Assembly: GCF_003286415.2 (NCBI RefSeq)
Contig: NZ_CP043450.1
Coordinates: forward strand, 7,254,001-7,318,000
Source of the DNA: Mucilaginibacter rubeus
Lineage (GTDB): Bacteria > Bacteroidota > Bacteroidia > Sphingobacteriales > Sphingobacteriaceae
Length of the DNA: 64,000 nt
Reading direction: 5' to 3'
Positions 59,881 to 64,000 of the stretch are shown piece after piece (position 1 is the stretch's first letter; each line of letters begins with the position of its first letter). Under the pieces are notes generated by a model. That model was not told the origin of the DNA. It worked only from the letters and a program-made list of their open reading frames with translations, and ran no database searches. The translations under genes were made by a program, and so were the position numbers.

Positions 59881-60384
59881 ATGAGTTTATCTGTTATTAT
59901 CAGAAATGTTTTCCTTGCAGTTGTCGTGTCGATCTCCTGCTTATCTGCAAAGGCCCAAAGCGGTAATCCGGGAATGCGCCTTAATCGCGATGTCTTAATT
60001 AAAAAGCTTATGCAGGCTGATAGCAGTCTTGTTTTTAAACGCGATACGGATATTAGTTTGCTACCTAATTATGTTGCTATTGATGCCAACGGGAGCCAGG
60101 CGCAATTAATTGGCAAGCCCGATGAACTGATGATAGCTAAGTGGACTTACGTTTTTACTGCTGATGAAAAAGTAAACCTCGTCGAGCTGCAGAAACTGGC
60201 CTGGTTTGCCAATACGCTGGGCGAACAGGAAGGGCTCGACTGGTTTTTTGCCCAGCTGGCCGAATTGGGAAAGGATTACAAAAAGCCAATTTCAGAGATC
60301 AGGATGTTTGATTCAAAACGGAAGGGAGAGATCACGTATTCGCCCAAAGAAAAGATCTTTTCCATGACGTTTACGCCCTGGTAA
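59881..60384 (+). CDS. Secreted protein of unknown function
   Basis: 167 residues. Signal peptide MSLSVIIRNVFLAVVVSISC, cleaved near KAQS. The mature part is mixed alpha/beta with no recognised motif; it has a hydrophobic LQKLAWFANTLGEQEGLDWF helix. Its last ~48 bases are duplicated just downstream (60425-60470). Function unknown. Confidence 0.65.
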   Translation: MSLSVIIRNVFLAVVVSISCLSAKAQSGNPGMRLNRDVLIKKLMQADSSLVFKRDTDISLLPNYVAIDANGSQAQLIGKPDELMIAKWTYVFTADEKVNLVELQKLAWFANTLGEQEGLDWFFAQLAELGKDYKKPISEIRMFDSKRKGEITYSPKEKIFSMTFTPW

Positions 60385-60512
60385 GTTACGAGGCATCACC
60401 CATGCATGCGCCGTAGGTGCTATCTATTCGCCCAAAGAGAAAACCTTTTGCATGATGTTTACGCCTTGATAAGTTATGGAGTATCACCTGTAATGCGCCG
60501 TAGGCGCTACCT
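60337..60512. repeat. Tandem duplication of the 3' end of a gene
   Basis: Two copies of about 88 bp: 60337-60424 and 60425-60512. Each begins TATTCGCCCAAAGA and ends near GCGCCGTAGG-GCTA. The first copy carries the last codons and stop of the secreted protein gene; the second is non-coding. The copies differ by point changes, so the duplication is not recent. Confidence 0.8.
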
Positions 60513-60785
60513 GTTTGTAGGACATTATATTTAAGAATCATTTGCGCCGTTAGGTGCTACCCAATATGCGCGTTATAAAGGGGGGTAGCACCTAACGGTG
60601 CACAAACTACTAATAATTTATTTGCTACAAACAGGTATCCCCTACGGGGAATTAGCTACTGGCCACAGGTACATGCAATAGCCTTACTTTCATTAACCTT
60701 TCGCCTTTAACCTTTCAGTTTTAACCTTTTTCTTTAATCCTCAATTTTATTACCTTTGCCAACTGTTTTCTAAAAAAACAAAAAA
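60385..60785. other. Non-coding stretch with tandem and inverted repeats
   Basis: About 400 bp. It holds the second tandem copy, the nested element at 60509-60636, and AAAGG-type text inverted as CCTTTCGCC at 60699-60730. No gene. Confidence 0.6.
60509..60636. repeat. Nested inverted repeat, family D3
   Basis: Outer arms ACCTGTTTGTAG (60509-60520) and CTACAAACAGGT (60625-60636) are perfect inverses. Inner arms TTTGCGCCGTTAGGTGCTAC (60541-60560) and the inverse of GGGTAGCACCTAACGGTGCA (60583-60602) match closely. Shares GTTTGTAG words with the element at 42430-42640. Confidence 0.82.
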
Positions 60786-61223
60786 ATGAGCAAAGCAATA
60801 ATCAAAACCGAAAAAGGCGACATGACCGTAGAATTTTACGATCAGGATGCCCCTAATACCGTTGCTAACTTCAAAAAATTAGCAAAATCAAACTTTTATG
60901 ATAACGTGATCTTTCACCGTGTTATCCCTAATTTTGTGATTCAGGGTGGCGACCCAACCGGTACCGGTGCGGGTGGCCCTGGCTACAAAATTGATTGCGA
61001 GCTTACCGGCAACAACCAATACCATGACCGTGGCGTGCTTTCAATGGCTCATGCTGGCCGCAACACAGGTGGTTCGCAGTTTTTCATTTGCCACAGCCGC
61101 GATAACACTGCTCACCTTGACCGTAACCACACCGTTTTTGGTAAAGTAATTGAAAACGTTGAGGTAGTTGACGCTATTCGCCAGGGAGATAAGATTTTAA
61201 CCATCGAAGTTATAGAGGACTAA
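60786..61223 (+). CDS. Peptidyl-prolyl cis-trans isomerase (cyclophilin)
   Basis: 145 residues. The short bacterial cyclophilin: AIIKTEKGDMTVEFYDQDAP, FHRVIPNFVIQGGDPTGTGA and SMAHAGRNTGGSQFFICH. The catalytic Arg/Phe/Gln/His region is complete. No signal peptide, so cytosolic. It assists prolyl isomerisation in folding. Confidence 0.95.
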   Translation: MSKAIIKTEKGDMTVEFYDQDAPNTVANFKKLAKSNFYDNVIFHRVIPNFVIQGGDPTGTGAGGPGYKIDCELTGNNQYHDRGVLSMAHAGRNTGGSQFFICHSRDNTAHLDRNHTVFGKVIENVEVVDAIRQGDKILTIEVIED

Positions 61224-61303
61224 GTGAATAGTTGACAGGGCGGATGATTTAGCTGTTATTAAGGTAAATCATCCGCTTCGTCAATCCGACTAATAAGAAA
61301 TAT

Positions 61304-61810
61304 ATGAATTTACAGGGAATTGTATCAGTATCAGGAAAACCAGGTTTATGGAAAGCTTTGGCGCAAAACAAAACCGGTTATGTGCTGGAAAGTTTAGACG
61401 CGCAAAAAACAAAGCTGATAGCCAACCTTTCTACAGCTAAATTAGCTGCCTTAAGCGAGATCACTATTTTTGGCGTTGAAGATGATATCAGGTTAACTGA
61501 TGTACTTGAGCGCATGAAATCAGCATCAAACGTACCTGATGTTAAAGCCGATGGTAAAGCATTGCGTACCTTCTTTTACGAAGTAGCACCAGATCATGAT
61601 GAAGAGAAAGTTTACTCATCTGATATTAAAAAGGTAATAGCCTGGTTCCAGATATTAAAACCGCTTCCAATTTTTGAAGAGGCCGATCCAACCCAAGCGC
61701 CTGCTCCCGTTGCAGAAGAGCCGGTTACCGAAACAGTAGCTGCTGAACCGGAAGCCGAGCCTGCTGCTCCAAAAGCAAAAGCTAAAAAAGCCACAAAAAA
61801 AGCCGAATAA
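61304..61810 (+). CDS. DUF5606 family protein
   Basis: 168 residues. Residues about 1-120 match the Bacteroidota DUF5606 pattern: GIVSVSGKPGLWKALAQNKT, YVLESLDAQKTKLIANLSTA and VYSSDIKKVIAWFQILKPLP. The tail is Ala/Glu/Pro- then Lys-rich (KAKAKKATKKAE), likely disordered. The function is unknown. The stop codon is inside the loop of the terminator hairpin. Confidence 0.85.
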   Translation: MNLQGIVSVSGKPGLWKALAQNKTGYVLESLDAQKTKLIANLSTAKLAALSEITIFGVEDDIRLTDVLERMKSASNVPDVKADGKALRTFFYEVAPDHDEEKVYSSDIKKVIAWFQILKPLPIFEEADPTQAPAPVAEEPVTETVAAEPEAEPAAPKAKAKKATKKAE

Positions 61811-61822
61811 TCGGCTTTTTTT
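61796..61822 (+). terminator. Terminator overlapping the end of the DUF5606 gene
   Basis: AAAAAGCCGA (61796-61806) pairs with TCGGCTTTTT; the loop carries the TAA stop, followed by T-rich text. The hairpin thus spans coding sequence. Confidence 0.85.
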
Positions 61823-61844
61823 ATTTTATAGTAAATCCCTTCTT

Positions 61845-62564
61845 TTACTCTGTATCGGTATAAGCATCACCGCCAATAAATATCATGGTATTGGTTGGGT
61901 GCGCGGGTGAACCTGTAGCCCCAAAGGCGAATGATTTTTTGATCACCTTGCTACCGTAATTGAGTTCGATCGTATTACCGTAAACTTTATAGGTACCGCC
62001 TTTAAATCCTGTTTTTTTCCAGGCAGTAGCACCCGGCGTCATAACGCCGCCATTTGATCCTTCGGCAAAATGGGTATCGTCAATAAAGCTTATCTTTTTT
62101 ATCACGAGTGCATTGGTACCATTGCCATAATCGCCGCCACTTACTTTTTCATAGCCTTTTTTTAGTTTAACGGAGCCCGTGTACGCATATGCCGGGAACC
62201 AGTTGCCTGCACCTAATTTATAATCGTGGCTTTTACCCTCATTGTTGGTAAGGAGAAATGTTGCACCGTTTTTTTTCCAGGTTCCCCAGGCTTTCGGGCG
62301 ACTGCTTTTGGATGCTGCTACATCCAGCGTTTCAAGAGGTTCATCGCCTATATCAAAATATTCGCCGTTTTTAAATAATACAACAGGTTCAAAGGCTATG
62401 GCGGCAGGATAACCGCTTACCGCCCTGAAATACCATCCTTCAACAGCAGGAGCAACGGTTGTTGATTTGTGATTGGCGCCTCCGTTTTTTGGATTAACGG
62501 CGGCGCTTAAATGTAATGTGAAGCTTGAAATAGCGAGGCAAATTGCCAGGTGTTTAACTTTCAT
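61845..62564 (-). CDS. Secreted protein of unknown function
   Basis: 239 residues. A signal peptide (MKVKHLAICLAISSFTLHLS) is followed by a beta-rich part with WYFRAVSGYPAAIAFEPVVL, GTWKKNGATFLLTNNEGKSH and KKGYEKVSGGDYGNGTNALV. It is glycine- and lysine-rich and may be a beta-barrel-like lipocalin or similar, but no family is recognised. Confidence 0.68.
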   Translation of the reverse strand: MKVKHLAICLAISSFTLHLSAAVNPKNGGANHKSTTVAPAVEGWYFRAVSGYPAAIAFEPVVLFKNGEYFDIGDEPLETLDVAASKSSRPKAWGTWKKNGATFLLTNNEGKSHDYKLGAGNWFPAYAYTGSVKLKKGYEKVSGGDYGNGTNALVIKKISFIDDTHFAEGSNGGVMTPGATAWKKTGFKGGTYKVYGNTIELNYGSKVIKKSFAFGATGSPAHPTNTMIFIGGDAYTDTE

Positions 62565-62650
62565 GTCATTTAATGTTTTGGTTAACTGTATTAGTTAACT
62601 CCAACATTAATGATTGGTTTGCAGTAACTTGATTAAGCTTTTGTTAAAAA

Positions 62651-63058
62651 CTACGCATCCTGGGCATCATAGACAATTACCTTTTCCCAAAGGTGACTGC
62701 AGTTTTTGATAAACTCCAGGTGGATGGGGTGCGTTTGATAAGTTGCCTGCCCGGCCAGGTCGCTGAAAAACATCAGTTCGGATACCGCCCATGAATTATC
62801 AACCACATCGCGTTTTTCGGTACTGGCCACAATGCCAACACGTAGCTTGCGTACGGTTTCAATTTTAGCAAGGGTTTTTACACCTGCCACCAGTTTATCA
62901 CGGTCTTCAACCGACCCTGGGTTTTTAAGCCAGAAAAATACGTGGTGAACTATTGGCCACTCTTCTTTTTGCTCTTTCAGGGATATTGCCGATGCGGTAA
63001 CTGTTCCGGCTGCGAGTGCCGCTGTTGTGGTTATGAATTTTCTTCTGGTTGATTTCAT
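62651..63058 (-). CDS. Dabb (stress-responsive A/B barrel) protein with twin-arginine leader
   Basis: 135 residues. The N-terminus STRRKFITTTAALAAGTVT is a Tat-type leader (twin arginine, then FITT). The rest is a Dabb domain: VHHVFFWLKNPGSVEDRDKL, VGIVASTEKRDVVDNSWAVS and LFFSDLAGQATYQTHPIHLE. Dabb domains dimerise and may be involved in stress or small-molecule metabolism; the function here is unknown. Confidence 0.85.
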   Translation of the reverse strand: MKSTRRKFITTTAALAAGTVTASAISLKEQKEEWPIVHHVFFWLKNPGSVEDRDKLVAGVKTLAKIETVRKLRVGIVASTEKRDVVDNSWAVSELMFFSDLAGQATYQTHPIHLEFIKNCSHLWEKVIVYDAQDA

Positions 63059-63146
63059 AAGAGGTTAAATAATCGCCTTTAAGGTAGCAAGAATTATTAA
63101 ATAAACATTTGTAAGTTGTTTTGGACAGTACCTTAGTTTTTGAAAT

Positions 63147-63578
63147 TTAGCTTTCGCTCGTTACCCCGACACCGTAAAGTATCGCGGCTTCAAGTACGTT
63201 CAGGTTAATATCTTTCAGCGCTTTAAACTTAATACAATATCCGGTTACGCTGGCCTTACCTATTTCTTTTCCGTAGGTTTGGGATAAATGGGTCTTGTCC
63301 TTAATCCCCAAAACATAAACAGATATCCCGGTTGTGTTTGCGCTGATGCCAATTTGATAAAACTCTTTAGTTGTACCGTCGGCATATTTTATGGTGTATG
63401 ATCCGTACCCGATATTGGGGTTACTAACAACTTTATTTTCGCTGTCCCTGCCGTCTAAAAACCATAATTTGCAGCCTGGCAGTAGCTCCAATATGCGCAT
63501 GTGTAAAGTTTGCATGTCAGTATGTTTTGGTTCGGGCTGACCGGCGATATACGCTTTGATTTGTTCTTGAACGTTCAT
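63147..63578 (-). CDS. DUF1801 family protein
   Basis: 143 residues. The pattern NVQEQIKAYIAGQPEPKHTD and DMQTLHMRILELLPGCKLWF is DUF1801-like, with a tail having TGYCIKFKALKDINLNVLEA. No signal peptide. Function unknown; only distant similarity to the 49488 protein is seen. Confidence 0.75.
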   Translation of the reverse strand: MNVQEQIKAYIAGQPEPKHTDMQTLHMRILELLPGCKLWFLDGRDSENKVVSNPNIGYGSYTIKYADGTTKEFYQIGISANTTGISVYVLGIKDKTHLSQTYGKEIGKASVTGYCIKFKALKDINLNVLEAAILYGVGVTSES

Positions 63579-63635
63579 GCTAAATTTCCTTTAGTTCATC
63601 GTTTTTATTTTAAACCAGGGTATTACTCCTCTCAA

Positions 63636-63917
63636 TCAGAATACATCCAAAACATAAAGCAGCCCAATAATGGGTATTACATTTAAAAATATCATAAGAC
63701 CGATATTTTGATCCTCCTTTTCTCTTTTTGCGTAGCGTGGAAGAAATATGAGGAAAGCGATGTAGTAAAAAAATGGAAGAAGAAAAATTGTAAAGAGCAG
63801 TTTCCCGGCCGGGCCTATAAGCTGGCCCCATCCTAATATAACCGGCCATGCTACCATTCCCGCTATTTCAAGAATGGTGATAAAAGAAAGTACTTTTAAA
63901 GTTTTGGCTTTGCTCAT
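63636..63917 (-). CDS. Small membrane protein of unknown function
   Basis: 93 residues with three hydrophobic segments (about 10-30, 36-58 and 71-92). A charged RYAKREKEDQN loop joins segments 2 and 3. No family recognised. The start ATG at 63915-63917 fits the first helix. It continues the minus-strand run with the DUF1801 gene 57 bp downstream. Confidence 0.6.
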   Translation of the reverse strand: MSKAKTLKVLSFITILEIAGMVAWPVILGWGQLIGPAGKLLFTIFLLPFFYYIAFLIFLPRYAKREKEDQNIGLMIFLNVIPIIGLLYVLDVF

Positions 63918-64000
63918 TTCCAGGTAATAGTTTTACCATAAAAATAAGAAAATCAGGGATTTTAAGAAAAATTTTCCATGTCATTTCGAACCGTCGGGCA

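Noticed and set aside
1..64000. CRISPR arrays, tRNA or rRNA genes, prophage or conjugation genes
   Set aside because: No regularly spaced direct repeats, no T-arm/acceptor patterns and no phage or conjugation proteins were seen; a dedicated scan would be needed to be certain about tRNAs.

Overview
The window is chromosomal DNA from a member of the Bacteroidota, most likely family Sphingobacteriaceae (Mucilaginibacter/Pedobacter-like). The signs are promoters of the TTTG-N~19-TAnnTTTG type ahead of rplC and sucD, weak Shine-Dalgarno signals, a TonB-C protein with a signal peptide, PspC/LiaF-like proteins, DUF5606, a SusB-era style GH31 enzyme, many small lipoproteins, and dispersed palindromic elements of kinds common in this phylum. 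The genus is an inference; no rRNA or tRNA gene was seen.

Layout. 1-7.1 kb: the start of an MlaE-type lipid ABC permease (minus strand, cut by the window edge), an SDR oxidoreductase, a PspC-LiaF-like envelope pair, a secreted carboxypeptidase-regulatory-like protein, a NUDIX hydrolase, a coiled-coil membrane protein and a prephenate dehydrogenase of the fungal Tyr1 type. 7.5-14.1 kb: an accessory block with two paralogous membrane proteins flanking a frameshifted TPR gene, an aminoglycoside/choline-kinase-like phosphotransferase, a RelE/ParE-type toxin-antitoxin pair and a TonB-C protein. 14.3-29.8 kb: a long ribosomal cluster of 28 genes (rplC to rplQ with secY, map, infA, rpmJ and rpoA), which starts at rplC under its own promoter rather than at rpsJ and ends at a strong terminator. 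Several gaps inside it hold AG-rich hairpins.

30-43 kb: an NTF2-like secreted protein, a GNAT acetyltransferase, a five-repeat beta protein, dnaK, a solo Y1 (REP-associated type) transposase beside a nested palindromic element, a GH31 glucosidase, a nucleotidyltransferase, an M42 aminopeptidase, a tandem DUF6340-like lipoprotein pair and a second GNAT. 42.8-47.4 kb: a likely inorganic-carbon cluster with a small membrane protein, a SulP transporter, a beta-carbonic anhydrase, a YoaK/DUF1275 protein and a second beta-carbonic anhydrase. 47.6-64 kb: pruA-type P5C dehydrogenase, DUF1801 and VOC proteins, leuS, two paralogous lipoproteins, a dicarboxylate/amino-acid:cation symporter, sucD, a ThuA/glutamine-amidotransferase-like exported protein, a cyclophilin, DUF5606, a Dabb protein with a Tat-like leader, and small membrane or cytosolic proteins.

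The least conventional content is (a) the repeat landscape: at least six families of inverted-repeat elements, one with five copies in 64 kb and one abutting a Y1 transposase; (b) the frameshifted TPR gene set between two paralogous membrane proteins; (c) the fungal-type TyrA; and (d) the carbonic anhydrase/SulP/YoaK cluster. No clearly new defence or biosynthetic system is visible.
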